This document shows, piece after piece, positions 8,472 through 16,300 of a stretch of DNA of 64,000 nt. The stretch is from Burkholderiaceae bacterium (lineage in GTDB: Bacteria; Pseudomonadota; Gammaproteobacteria; Burkholderiales; Burkholderiaceae_C): contig JAHCKM010000001.1 in assembly GCA_026125795.1 (NCBI GenBank), forward strand, positions 2,074,600-2,138,599, read 5' to 3'. Below the pieces are notes generated by a model, which ran no database searches, had not been told where the DNA came from, and worked only from the letters and a program-made list of their open reading frames with translations. A program made the position numbers and the translations under genes. How positions within the stretch are numbered: the stretch's first letter is position 1; every line of letters begins with the position of its first letter.

Positions 8472-9220
8472 GTTTCTTCGACCCCGAGGTAGGCCGCCTG
8501 CACGTCCGGGTTGGCGCGCACCGCCTGCGGCGTTCCGCTGGCCAGCACCGCGCCGTTGACCATCACGGTGATCACGTCGGCCACCCGGAACACCGCGTCC
8601 ATGTCGTGCTCGACCAGCGCGATCGCGTGGCCGGCCTTCAGCTCGCCGAGCAGCGCCAGCATGCGCTCGGTTTCCTCGGCGCCCATGCCGGCGAGCGGCT
8701 CGTCGAGCAGCAGCACCTCGGGCGCGGTGGCCAGGCACATGGCGATCTCGAGCTGGCGCCGCTGGCCGTGCGACAACGCGGCCGCAGGGCGATCGAGCAC
8801 ATCGGCGAGGCCGGCGCGTGACGCCGCATCGCGCGCCGCGGGCACGGCCACCGCGCACGTGCCGGCGCTCGACCAGATCGCCCACGGCTGCTGATGGTGC
8901 GCCTGTGCGGCGAGGCGGCAGTTCTCCAGCACGGTGAAATGTGGGAACACCGTGGTGCGCTGGTAGCTCCGGCCAACGCCGGCGCGTGCGCGCCTGGGCT
9001 GAGGCCAGCGCGTGATGTCCTGGCCGCGCAACTCCACCGTGCCGCCGGTGGCGGGCAATTCGCCCGACAACACGTTGATCAGCGTGGACTTGCCGGCGCC
9101 GTTGGTGCCGATCACCGCGTGCACCTGGCCGAGCTGGAGATCGATCGACACACGATCTACCGCCACCAGGCCGCCGAAACGGCGCGTGACCTCGCGCGCG
9201 CGCAGCACGGTGGAACTCAC
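8468..9220 (-). CDS. livG: ABC importer ATP-binding protein, LivG type
   Basis: A 250-residue ATPase with Walker A GTNGAGKS, signature LSHGQRRQLEIA (LSGGQ variant), Walker B VLLLDEPLAG and H-loop ALVEHDMD. GTG 9220 is preferred: it follows AAGG by about eleven bases and gives a normal LivG start (SSTVLRAREVTRRFGG). An upstream in-frame ATG at 9295 would add 25 residues translated through two hairpins and is less likely. It pairs with LivF as the second ATPase of the importer. Confidence 0.87.
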   Translation of the reverse strand: MSSTVLRAREVTRRFGGLVAVDRVSIDLQLGQVHAVIGTNGAGKSTLINVLSGELPATGGTVELRGQDITRWPQPRRARAGVGRSYQRTTVFPHFTVLENCRLAAQAHHQQPWAIWSSAGTCAVAVPAARDAASRAGLADVLDRPAAALSHGQRRQLEIAMCLATAPEVLLLDEPLAGMGAEETERMLALLGELKAGHAIALVEHDMDAVFRVADVITVMVNGAVLASGTPQAVRANPDVQAAYLGVEET

Positions 9221-9246
9221 TGATGCACCCTTGGCACTTCGCGCCT

Positions 9247-9296
9247 TTCCCTCCGAGAGGGAATGAGCCCCTTCGGGCGGCCGGGCGGGGCTCATT
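9247..9296. repeat. two tandem hairpins in livM-livG gap
   Basis: TTCCCTC-CGA-GAGGGAA (9247-9263) is followed by AATGAGCCCC (9262-9271) pairing with GGGGCTCATT (9287-9296) across a 15-nt loop. Both stems are perfect. They lie in the only sizeable gap inside the permease/ATPase part of the operon and may stabilise or attenuate the message; no T-tract follows. Confidence 0.5.
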
Positions 9297-9350
9297 GGGC
9301 ATCCTCCGCGCTGCGCGCTCCGGCATTCGCCTTGGGAGCGGCCCGGCGAC

Positions 9351-10343
9351 TCATGTCGCTTCCACCGGTTGGGCCGGCCGCCGCCGCGCCTTCAGCCGAT
9401 CGGCGATGCCGATCAGGCCGCGCGGCAGCAGCGCGACGCACGCGATGATCGTCAGCCCCATGCCGAGCAGCCAGTGCTTGGCGAACGCGCCGAAGATCGC
9501 CTCCGACTTGAACAGCTCCTGCAGCAGCGCGTACGCGAAGGCGCCGATCACCGCGCCGCGCAGGTGTCCCAGGCCACCGAGGATGATCATGATCAGCACC
9601 GCGCCCGACAGGTGCCAGCTCAGCAGCTCGGGGTTGACGAAGCCGTCCTTGACCGCGAACAGGAATCCGGCGAGGCCGGCGATCGCGCCCGAGAGCGCGA
9701 ACGCGGCGAGCTTGTATGGGTAGGTGGAGAAGCCGGCGGCACGCATGCGCACCTCGTTGGCCTTGATGCCGGCCAGCGCGCGGCCGAAGCGCGAGCGCAG
9801 CAGCAGTGCGAGGAAGGTGAACACCGCCACCAGGCTCGCCAGCACGAAGTAGTACATCACCAGCGGCTGGTCGAGATCGATCAGCGTGGCGCCGCCGAGC
9901 GCGAGCACCGGCTTCACGTACAGGTAGATGCCGTCGGTGCCGCCGCCGAGCGGCGTGTCGTGGATGACGTAGTAGGCCATCTGCGCGAACGCCAGCGTCA
10001 CCATGATGAAGTAGACGCCCTGGGTGCGCAGCGACAGCGCGCCCATGAAGAGCGCATACGCCCCGGCGATTGCCACCGATGCCGGCAGCAGCCACAGCAG
10101 CGACGCTGCGTCGGCCTGCGGCGACAGCATCACCGCGACATAGCCGGCCAGCCCGAAAAACGCCGCCTGGCCGAAGCACACCAGTCCGGTGGTGCCCACC
10201 AGCAGCTCGAGGCTGAGCGCCAGGATGGCGTAGATCATCGTCTTGGCGACGAAGTCGACGCCGAAGCTGCCGGTGGCGAGCGGCCACAAGGCGAGCGCGA
10301 CGACACCGATCGCGACGGAAGCGAGGCGCCCGTTCATCGTCAT
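9351..10343 (-). CDS. livM: ABC importer permease, LivM type
   Basis: A 330-residue polytopic membrane protein with about nine hydrophobic segments and the family motif EVRMRAAGFSTYPYKLAAFALSGAIAGLAG (EAA-like loop plus following helix). Start ATG 10343 overlaps the livH stop as ATGA (10340-10343). A much longer open frame continues upstream through livH in another phase, but that is antisense-like noise. It forms the permease dimer with LivH. Confidence 0.92.
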   Translation of the reverse strand: MTMNGRLASVAIGVVALALWPLATGSFGVDFVAKTMIYAILALSLELLVGTTGLVCFGQAAFFGLAGYVAVMLSPQADAASLLWLLPASVAIAGAYALFMGALSLRTQGVYFIMVTLAFAQMAYYVIHDTPLGGGTDGIYLYVKPVLALGGATLIDLDQPLVMYYFVLASLVAVFTFLALLLRSRFGRALAGIKANEVRMRAAGFSTYPYKLAAFALSGAIAGLAGFLFAVKDGFVNPELLSWHLSGAVLIMIILGGLGHLRGAVIGAFAYALLQELFKSEAIFGAFAKHWLLGMGLTIIACVALLPRGLIGIADRLKARRRPAQPVEAT

Positions 10344-11221
10344 CCCGCCTTGAACAGACCGCTGGGCTTCCACAGCAGGATGAGCGCCATCAGCACGTAG
10401 ACCAGCACGCCGGCGGCGTGCGGGAAGATCACCTTGCCGAAGGTGTCGACGAAGCCGATCAGGAGTGCGGCCAGCAGCGCGCCGCGGATCGAGCCGATGC
10501 CGCCGATCACGACGACGACGAAGCAGATGATCAGCACCTGGTTGCCCATGCCGGGATACACGCTCGACACCGGAGCCGCCACCATGCCGGCGAACACCGC
10601 CACTGCGACGCCGGCGGCGAACACCACGCGATACAGGAAGTGGATGTCGATGCCGAGCGACTGCACCATCTCGCGGTTGGTGGCGCCGGCACGGATCGTC
10701 ATGCCCAGGCGCGTGCGCGTCAGCACGAACCACATGCCGGCCGCCAGCAGCAGGCACACGCCGGAGATGAAGAGGCGATACACCGGATAGGTCATCAGGT
10801 CGCCCAGCGGCAGCGAGCCGCTCAACCACGGCGGCGGTGCCACGCCGTGCACGTCGTCGCCCACCAGGATGCTGCGCAACTCCTCGAACACCAGGATCAG
10901 GCCGTAGGTCATCAACACCTGCTGCAGGTGCTCGCGCTCGTAGAGGAAACTGAAAAACGCCCACTCCAGCACGTAGCCCAACAGCACCGCCAGCACCAAG
11001 CCGACCAACAGCGTGGTGAAGAAGCCGCCACCCACCGTGGTGCCGACGATCGGCGCCAGCGCATAAGCCATGTAGGCGCCGATCATGTAGAAGCTGCCGT
11101 GCGCCAGGTTGATGACGCCCATGATCCCGAAGATCAGCGTCAGTCCCGAGGCGACCAGGAACAACAACAGCCCGTATTGCAGGCTGTTGAGGCCCTGGAC
11201 GAGAAAGGTCTCGAGCGTCAC
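10340..11221 (-). CDS. livH: ABC importer permease, LivH type
   Basis: A 293-residue polytopic protein beginning LVQGLNSLQYGLLLFLVASGLTLIFG, the standard LivH N-terminus, with GATNREMVQSLGID as the cytoplasmic coupling loop. It is separated from the binding-protein gene by a 151-nt gap full of hairpins and overlaps livM by four bases. Predicted inner-membrane channel subunit of the aromatic-acid importer. Confidence 0.92.
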   Translation of the reverse strand: MTLETFLVQGLNSLQYGLLLFLVASGLTLIFGIMGVINLAHGSFYMIGAYMAYALAPIVGTTVGGGFFTTLLVGLVLAVLLGYVLEWAFFSFLYEREHLQQVLMTYGLILVFEELRSILVGDDVHGVAPPPWLSGSLPLGDLMTYPVYRLFISGVCLLLAAGMWFVLTRTRLGMTIRAGATNREMVQSLGIDIHFLYRVVFAAGVAVAVFAGMVAAPVSSVYPGMGNQVLIICFVVVVIGGIGSIRGALLAALLIGFVDTFGKVIFPHAAGVLVYVLMALILLWKPSGLFKAG

Positions 11222-11243
11222 TGCGCCAACTCTGAAAGTCTTC

Positions 11244-11359
11244 GTCCCTCGGGACAGGCCGCGAAGCGGCCAGGGGAGAGGCCGTGAGGGCCGGGCGCTG
11301 CGCGTACGGGTTGCCCGGACGCGCAGCGAGCCCCCTCGGGGGGCGGCCGCCAGGCGGCC
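11244..11359. repeat. cluster of strong hairpins between binding-protein and permease genes
   Basis: Four stems follow one another: GTCCC-TC-GGGAC (11244-11255), GGCCGC-GAA-GCGGCC (11257-11271), a 15-bp stem with one mismatch and a TTG loop (11296-11328, outer arms CGCTGCGCGT/ACGCGCAGCG) and GGCCGCC-A-GGCGGCC (11345-11359). There is no T-tract. The placement just after the binding-protein gene is where hairpins commonly protect the 3' end of an abundant upstream message, as REP elements do between malE and malF. Confidence 0.65.
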
Positions 11360-11372
11360 GGGGGCGACCCAC

Positions 11373-12548
11373 TCACATTCTGCAACCGCGGCCCGGATCG
11401 GCCAGCGACTTGCTCGCCACGCCGATCACCTTGTTCTCCTTGCCCGACACCTGGCGCAGGTACATGTCCTGCACCGGGTTGTGCGACTTGGAGATCGTGA
11501 ACGGGCCGCGCGGGCTGTCGATCTTGGCCTTCTCCAGCGCGGCGGCGAACTCTTTCTTCTTGCTCACGTCGCCTTTCACCGCAGCCAGGCCGATGCCGAG
11601 CATCTGCGCCGCGTCGTAGCCCTGCACGGCATAGACGTCGGGCTGCAGCTTGTAGGTCTTGGCATAGGCGAGGCGGAACGCGTTGTCGCGCGGCGTGCCG
11701 AGGGCATCGCCGTAGTGCAGCGCAGTGAGCAGGCCGTCGGCGTCGGCGCCCTGGGCCTCGAGCGTGCCGTCGGTGAGGAAGCCGGTGCCGTACAGCGGGA
11801 TGTTCTTCTTCAAGCCGGCGGCCGCGTAGTCCTTGACGAACTTCACCGCCCCGCCGCCGGCGAAGAAGGCAAACACCGCGTCGGGCTTGGTGGCCGCGAT
11901 GTCGGTCAGCAGCGCCTGGAACTCGACGTTGGGAAACGGCAGGTTGAGCTCTTTGACCACCTGGCCGCCGGACTTCTCGAACGCCTCCTTGAAGCCGGCC
12001 ACCATCTCGTCGCCGGCGGCGTATTTCCAGGTGATGGTCGCCACCTTCTTGTGGCCGCGCTTGGCCACCGCCTCGCCGGTGGCATAACCGGGCTGCCAGT
12101 TGGTGAACGAGCTGCGGAAGATGTTGGGCGCGCACATCGGCCCGGTGACGGCGCCGGCGCCGGCATTGGGCACGATCAGCAAGGTGCCGCTGTCCTTGGC
12201 GGCGCGCGCCATCGCCATGGCCACGCCGGAGTGCACGGTGCCGACGATCACGTCGACGTTGTCGCGTTTGATCAGCTTGTTCACGTTGTCGGTGGCCTTG
12301 GCCGGATCGGACTCGTCGTCGACCTTGACGAACTCGATCTCACGCCCGCCGAGCTTGCCACCTTGCTCGTCGAGGTGGAGGCGAAAGCCGTTTTCGATCG
12401 CCACGCCGAGCGCGGCGAAGGTGCCGGTGTAGGGCAGCATCAGGCCGACCTTGAGCTTTGTTGATTGGGCGGTGGCACTGGCGCTGATCAGCGCCGCGGT
12501 CGCGCCGGCCATCAGCGCAGCCCAGCGCAGGGGTTTGTTGCGTGTCAT
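11373..12548 (-). CDS. ABC importer periplasmic substrate-binding protein (Liv/aromatic-acid type)
   Basis: A 391-residue protein with a signal peptide (MTRNKPLRWAALMAG..., cleavage near SATAQ, residue 28) and a periplasmic-binding-protein type I fold (KVGLMLPYTGTFAALG; VDVIVGTVHSGVAMAMA). It is the ligand-binding part of the importer encoded downstream. Its position between the benzoate-CoA ligase/hydrolase genes and the permeases makes benzoate or a related aromatic acid the likely ligand; that is inference from context. The C-terminus ends in an unusual GRGCRM with a Cys. Confidence 0.9.
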   Translation of the reverse strand: MTRNKPLRWAALMAGATAALISASATAQSTKLKVGLMLPYTGTFAALGVAIENGFRLHLDEQGGKLGGREIEFVKVDDESDPAKATDNVNKLIKRDNVDVIVGTVHSGVAMAMARAAKDSGTLLIVPNAGAGAVTGPMCAPNIFRSSFTNWQPGYATGEAVAKRGHKKVATITWKYAAGDEMVAGFKEAFEKSGGQVVKELNLPFPNVEFQALLTDIAATKPDAVFAFFAGGGAVKFVKDYAAAGLKKNIPLYGTGFLTDGTLEAQGADADGLLTALHYGDALGTPRDNAFRLAYAKTYKLQPDVYAVQGYDAAQMLGIGLAAVKGDVSKKKEFAAALEKAKIDSPRGPFTISKSHNPVQDMYLRQVSGKENKVIGVASKSLADPGRGCRM

Positions 12549-12573
12549 CGTGGTGTCTCCTGTGGTGGGGCCT

Positions 12574-13425
12574 TCAGGCCGTGGGTTGGTGTTGTGGTTG
12601 CCCGGCGCTCGCGTGAACGGCGAGGAAGCGCGCCACCTCGTCGATCACGCGCGCGGGCTGGTCACGGTGCGGCGAGTGGCCGCACCGGGGGATCTCGACC
12701 AGCCGCGTCTGCGGCAGCCGGCGTGCGATGGCGTGGATCTGGTCGAGCGTGCCGTATTCGTCATCGATGCCCTGCATGGCAAGCAGCGGGCAGGTGATGC
12801 CTTCGATCTCCCTTTCGATGTTCCAGCGCATGAACGGCCCGTGTAGCCAGATGTCGTTCCAGCCTCGGAACGCCGAATCGACGTCGGCGTGATGGCGCGC
12901 CAGGCGGCCGCGCAGATTGGTGAACTCGAAGTCGAGCAGCGATTGTTCGATCGCGTGCAAGGCCTTGGGCTCAACATAGAGGTGTGGCGCCATGACCACC
13001 AAGCCCGATACCTGTTTCGGATAGCGCGCCGCATGCAGCAGCGCAATGGAACCGCCGTCGCTGTGCCCGAGCAGCCACAGCGGGCGGCGCGTGCCATCGA
13101 GGTGCAGCGCCGCCAGCAGCGCCGGCAGCACCTCGTGCGCCTGGCGGTGCATGAAGTCGACGTCCCAGCGCTCGTCGGGATGGCGCGGCGTCGAGCGGCC
13201 GTAGCCCGGGCGCGAGTACACCAGGCCGTGCACGCCGGCGGCGTCGCACAGCGCAGCGGGGAAGTCGCGCCACATCGCCAGCGAGCCCAGCCCTTCGTGC
13301 AGGAACACCAGCAGCGGCGCGTCGGGGCGCGCATGCGCCGGCAGCACACGCTGCAGTTCGATGCGCACGGGGCGGCCGCGCCATCGGAGCTCGACGAATT
13401 CGACCGGTTGCTGCATCGCGTTCAA
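12574..13425 (-). CDS. alpha/beta hydrolase of the box/benzoate cluster
   Basis: A 283-residue hydrolase. The nucleophile elbow GHSDGG puts the catalytic Ser at 122; FLHEGLGS (about residues 41-48) is the oxyanion region and CGHSPHRDQ near the C-terminus holds the catalytic His. The ATG overlaps the benzoate-CoA ligase stop by four bases (ATGA), so it is translated with it. Such hydrolases recur in box clusters; a role in hydrolysing a dead-end CoA thioester or lactone intermediate is possible but not shown. Confidence 0.85.
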   Translation of the reverse strand: MNAMQQPVEFVELRWRGRPVRIELQRVLPAHARPDAPLLVFLHEGLGSLAMWRDFPAALCDAAGVHGLVYSRPGYGRSTPRHPDERWDVDFMHRQAHEVLPALLAALHLDGTRRPLWLLGHSDGGSIALLHAARYPKQVSGLVVMAPHLYVEPKALHAIEQSLLDFEFTNLRGRLARHHADVDSAFRGWNDIWLHGPFMRWNIEREIEGITCPLLAMQGIDDEYGTLDQIHAIARRLPQTRLVEIPRCGHSPHRDQPARVIDEVARFLAVHASAGQPQHQPTA

Positions 13426-15005
13426 TGCGAGGCGGCCGCTTCGCGCTCGCGCAGCCGAAAGCGCTGGATCTTGCCGGTGGCGGTCTTCGGCAACTCGGCC
13501 AGGAACTCGATCTGGCGCGGGTACTTGTGCGGCGCGAGTTTATTCTTGACGAAGGTCTTCAGCTCGTCTTCGAGCGCGGCGCCGGCGTCGTGGCCCGGCT
13601 TGAGCACCACGAAGGCCTTGGCCCGGGTCAGCCCCTCGGCGTTGGCGATGCCGATCACCGCCGCCTCCAGCACCGCCGGGTGCTGCGCCAGCGTGGCCTC
13701 CACCTCGAACGGTGACACGTACTGGCCGCTCACCTTGAGCATGTCGTCGCTGCGCCCGGCATAGGTGTACGTGCCGTCGGCGTTGCGCACGTACTTGTCG
13801 CCGCTCTTGGTCCACGCACCCTGGAACGTGGCGTTCGACTTCTCGCGGTTGGCCCAGTACATCAGCGCCGCGCTCGGGCCGCTGATGTAGAGGTCGCCGA
13901 CCTCGCCGTCGGCCACCGGCCGGCCGTCGTCGCCGCGCAGCTCGATGGTGTAGCCGGGCACCGGCCTTCCGGTGCTGCCGTAGTGCACGTCGCCGGGGCG
14001 GTTGGACAAGAAGATGTGCAGCATCTCGGTCGAGCCGATGCCATCGATCACCTCGCAGCCGAAATGTGCCTGGAAGCGTTGGCCGAGTTCGCTCGGCAGC
14101 GCCTCGCCGGCCGATGAGCACAGGCGCAGCGCCACGTCGCTGCGCCGGGGCAACGCAGGCGAGGCCAACATGCCGGCATAGCCGGTGGGCGCGCCGAAGA
14201 AGACCGTGGGCTTGACGCCGAGTGCGCCGGTCCAGCGCTTGAACACCGCATCGGGCGTCGGACGCTCGGCCATCAGCAACACCGAGGCGCCGGCCCACAG
14301 CGGAAAGGTCAGCGCGTTGCCGAGCCCGTAGGCGAAGAACAGCTTGGCGGCCGAGAAGCAGACGTCGGTCTCGTTCAGGCCGAGCACGTCCTGACCGTAC
14401 AGCTCGGCGGTCCAGTACAGGTTGGCGTGGGTGTGCACCGTGCCCTTGGGCCGCCCGGTGGAGCCCGACGAATACAACCAGAACGCCGGCTCGTCCGCGG
14501 CCGTGTTGGCGGGTGCCGCCATCGGATCCACCGCTGCGAGGCGCAGCGCCAGATCGGCCTGGCCGTCGGCGAGCGCCGCGCCGGGGTGCGACACCCACAC
14601 CTCGCGCACCTCGTGGTTGGCGCCGGCCAGGGCGGTTTGCAGCGCCGGCAGCAGCGCGCCGGAGGTCAGCACCAGCTGCGCGCGGCTGTGCGCCAGCATG
14701 TAGGCCATGTCGTCCGGCGTCAACAGCGTGTTGATCGCCACCGGCACCACGCCGGCGTACAGGCAGCCGAGAAAACTCACCGGCCAGTGGTTGTTGTCAT
14801 GCATCACGAGCAGCACGCGTTCGTCGCGATGCACGCCGGCGGCGCGCAGCGCGGCGGCCATGCAGCGCGCTTGGCGCGCCAGATCGCCGTATGTGAGCGA
14901 ACCGCGGTCGTCGATGTAGGCCACCTTGGCGGCATGCGCCGCATGGCGCTGGAACAGCGCGGCAGCGAAGTTGAACTCGGCGGGTGGTGCGGTGGCAGCG
15001 GGCAT
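13422..15005 (-). CDS. bclA: benzoate-CoA ligase
   Basis: A 527-residue AMP-forming ligase: benzoate + ATP + CoA to benzoyl-CoA. The P-loop YSSGSTGRPKGTVHTH covers about residues 178-193; DGIGSTEMLHIFLSN is the A5 motif typical of benzoate-CoA ligases; the AMP-binding YAGRSDDMLKVSGQYVSPFEVE and the catalytic-lysine region KTATGKIQRF close the protein. Start ATG 15005 follows GAGGAG. It is the first gene of the leftward operon and lies back to back with boxR; its promoter and BoxR-type operators are in the 155-nt gap. Confidence 0.93.
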   Translation of the reverse strand: MPAATAPPAEFNFAAALFQRHAAHAAKVAYIDDRGSLTYGDLARQARCMAAALRAAGVHRDERVLLVMHDNNHWPVSFLGCLYAGVVPVAINTLLTPDDMAYMLAHSRAQLVLTSGALLPALQTALAGANHEVREVWVSHPGAALADGQADLALRLAAVDPMAAPANTAADEPAFWLYSSGSTGRPKGTVHTHANLYWTAELYGQDVLGLNETDVCFSAAKLFFAYGLGNALTFPLWAGASVLLMAERPTPDAVFKRWTGALGVKPTVFFGAPTGYAGMLASPALPRRSDVALRLCSSAGEALPSELGQRFQAHFGCEVIDGIGSTEMLHIFLSNRPGDVHYGSTGRPVPGYTIELRGDDGRPVADGEVGDLYISGPSAALMYWANREKSNATFQGAWTKSGDKYVRNADGTYTYAGRSDDMLKVSGQYVSPFEVEATLAQHPAVLEAAVIGIANAEGLTRAKAFVVLKPGHDAGAALEDELKTFVKNKLAPHKYPRQIEFLAELPKTATGKIQRFRLREREAAASH

Positions 15006-15078
15006 CACGGGACTCCTCGACAGCAAGAACGGCACTCTCCGCCTGTGGCGCCGGAGCACGCTCCATGCGGGAAGCGCC

Positions 15079-15107
15079 TTGCGGTACAGCACACGATGCA
15101 TTATTGT
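15079..15107 (+). promoter_or_regulatory. possible boxR promoter
   Basis: TTGCGG (15079-15084), 17-bp spacer, TATTGT (15102-15107). The match to consensus is modest (3/6 and 4/6). The -10 falls inside the first operator, which would give BoxR autorepression. The predicted start near 15114 leaves a leader of about 47 nt before the boxR ATG. Confidence 0.4.
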
Positions 15108-15110
15108 GCG
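15097..15110. promoter_or_regulatory. BoxR-type operator A
   Basis: TGCATTATTGTGCG, one of four related 14-bp imperfect palindromes near box genes. It overlaps the possible boxR -10 and lies about +4 to +17 on the benzoate-CoA ligase transcript. TGCA half-sites separated by six bases are what I recall for the BoxR/BzdR family. Confidence 0.7.
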
Positions 15111-15119
15111 TGCGCTGCG

Positions 15120-15148
15120 ACGATAGTTTTGTCGCCGCGGCCTGTCAA
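15120..15148 (-). promoter_or_regulatory. benzoate-CoA ligase operon promoter
   Basis: On the minus strand TTGACA (15148 to 15143), 17-bp spacer, TATCGT (15125 to 15120). The -35 is a perfect consensus. The same pair with the same spacing occurs in front of boxC. Transcription should start near 15113, about 108 nt before the ATG. Confidence 0.7.
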
Positions 15149-15161
15149 GCACTATATTGCA
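15148..15161. promoter_or_regulatory. BoxR-type operator B
   Basis: AGCACTATATTGCA. It abuts and overlaps by one base the -35 of the ligase promoter, and its last base is the A of the boxR start codon. Its position would let BoxR block polymerase at the ligase promoter and also lie over the start of its own gene. Confidence 0.7.
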
Positions 15162-16153
15162 TGAGCCGATCCACAGCCGCACGATCGCCCCGGCCGTCGA
15201 AGCCGCAGGTTGCCACTGGACGCAAGGCAAAGAAATCGGTCCGGACCCGGGCTGCCGCCGCGGACAAACCCGCACCCAAGCCCAATGGCCACGACCCGCT
15301 GCTGGCGGCGCTCGGCGAACGCGTGCGCGGCCTGCGCGCACGGCGCGGGCTCACGCGCAAGGCGGTGGCGCAGGCCGCCGGGGTGTCGGAGCGCCACCTC
15401 GCCAACCTGGAGTACGGCATCGGCAACGCCTCGTTCCTGATCCTGCAGCAGGTGGCGCAGGCGCTGCAGTGCCCGCTGGCCGAGCTGGTGGGCGACGTCA
15501 CCACGTCGTCGCCCGAGTGGCTGCTGATCCGCGAGCTGCTGGAGATACGCAACGAGTCCGAGCTGCGGCGTGCGCGCATTGCGCTCGGCGAGTTGTTCGG
15601 TACCAAGGGCGATGCGCGCGCGCGCAGCCGGCGCATTGCGTTGATCGGTCTGCGCGGCGCCGGCAAGTCCACGCTCGGCCAGATGCTGGCCGACGACCTG
15701 GAGTTCCCGTTCGTCGAGCTGTCGCGCGAGATCGAGAAATTCGCCGGCTGCACGATCCGCGAGATCCACGACCTGTATGGCACCAATGCGTACCGTCGCT
15801 ACGAACGGCGCGCGCTGGAGGAGGCGATCCAGATCTATCCCGAGGCGGTGATCGCCACGCCGGGCGGCATCGTGTCCGATGCGGCCACCTTCAACGAGCT
15901 GCTGGCGCACTGCACCACGGTGTGGCTGAAGGCCAACCCGGAAGACCACATGCAGCGCGTGGCTGCACAGGGCGACATGCGGCCCATGGCGGCGAGCGCC
16001 GAGGCAATGGACGATCTGAAGCGCATCCTTGCCGGCCGGTTGCCGTTCTATGCCAAGGCCGACCTCAGCTTCGACACCAGCGGCCAGCCGCTCGAGCGCG
16101 CGTTCCAGGGTCTGTGCGCGCAGGTGCGCAGCGCCATCGGCCTCGCGCGCTGA
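15161..16153 (+). CDS. boxR: BoxR-type transcriptional regulator: XRE HTH plus shikimate-kinase-like domain
   Basis: A 330-residue regulator. Residues about 48-110 form an XRE-type helix-turn-helix (LGERVRGLRARRGLTRKAVA...GVSERHLANLEYG) and residues about 160-325 a shikimate-kinase-like domain with a Walker A GLRGAGKS. This architecture defines BoxR/BzdR, repressors that release DNA when benzoyl-CoA binds the C-terminal domain (known for Azoarcus homologues). ATG 15161 is the only Met start; it lies inside operator B and has no clear Shine-Dalgarno. A 45-residue basic, Ala/Pro/Lys-rich N-terminal tail precedes the HTH and is longer than I expect for the family. Confidence 0.93.
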   Translation: MSRSTAARSPRPSKPQVATGRKAKKSVRTRAAAADKPAPKPNGHDPLLAALGERVRGLRARRGLTRKAVAQAAGVSERHLANLEYGIGNASFLILQQVAQALQCPLAELVGDVTTSSPEWLLIRELLEIRNESELRRARIALGELFGTKGDARARSRRIALIGLRGAGKSTLGQMLADDLEFPFVELSREIEKFAGCTIREIHDLYGTNAYRRYERRALEEAIQIYPEAVIATPGGIVSDAATFNELLAHCTTVWLKANPEDHMQRVAAQGDMRPMAASAEAMDDLKRILAGRLPFYAKADLSFDTSGQPLERAFQGLCAQVRSAIGLAR

Positions 16154-16208
16154 TCGGCTACCAGCGGCGGCATTGCCGCGCCGCATGACCCGGCGCACAG
16201 TAGGTGGC

Positions 16209-16237
16209 TTGACAGGTCCGTTGATATGCACTATCGT
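16209..16237 (+). promoter_or_regulatory. boxCBA promoter
   Basis: TTGACA (16209-16214), 17-bp spacer, TATCGT (16232-16237): identical hexamers and spacing to the divergent ligase promoter. Operator C covers the -10. The transcript would start near 16244 with a 57-nt leader that contains operator D. Confidence 0.75.
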
Positions 16238-16240
16238 GCA
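16227..16240. promoter_or_regulatory. BoxR-type operator C
   Basis: TGCACTATCGTGCA, a TGCA-N6-TGCA palindrome with one central mismatch, overlapping the -10 of the boxC promoter. Binding here would directly block open-complex formation. Confidence 0.78.
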
Positions 16241-16268
16241 TCAATCGCGGACGATCCCGCGCACCTGA

Positions 16269-16282
16269 GGCACTATAGTGCA
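16269..16282. promoter_or_regulatory. BoxR-type operator D
   Basis: GGCACTATAGTGCA, containing the perfect 12-bp palindrome GCACTATAGTGC. It starts 42 bp downstream of operator C, four helical turns, so two BoxR dimers could sit on the same DNA face. It ends 18 bp before the boxC ATG. Confidence 0.78.
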
Positions 16283-16300
16283 TAAACCGCAGGAGACCGC

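Noticed and set aside
9221-9295. ATG 9295 as the livG start
   Set aside because: It would translate through two perfect hairpins; GTG 9220 with AAGG upstream gives a normal N-terminus.
9351-11372. Extension of livM to a 673-residue protein
   Set aside because: The upstream half is livH read out of phase. ATG 10343 overlapping the livH stop is the proper start.
15153-15165. TATATT at 15153 as the boxR -10
   Set aside because: The resulting start would be at or after the only ATG, leaving no initiation codon on the message, unless a downstream GTG is used.
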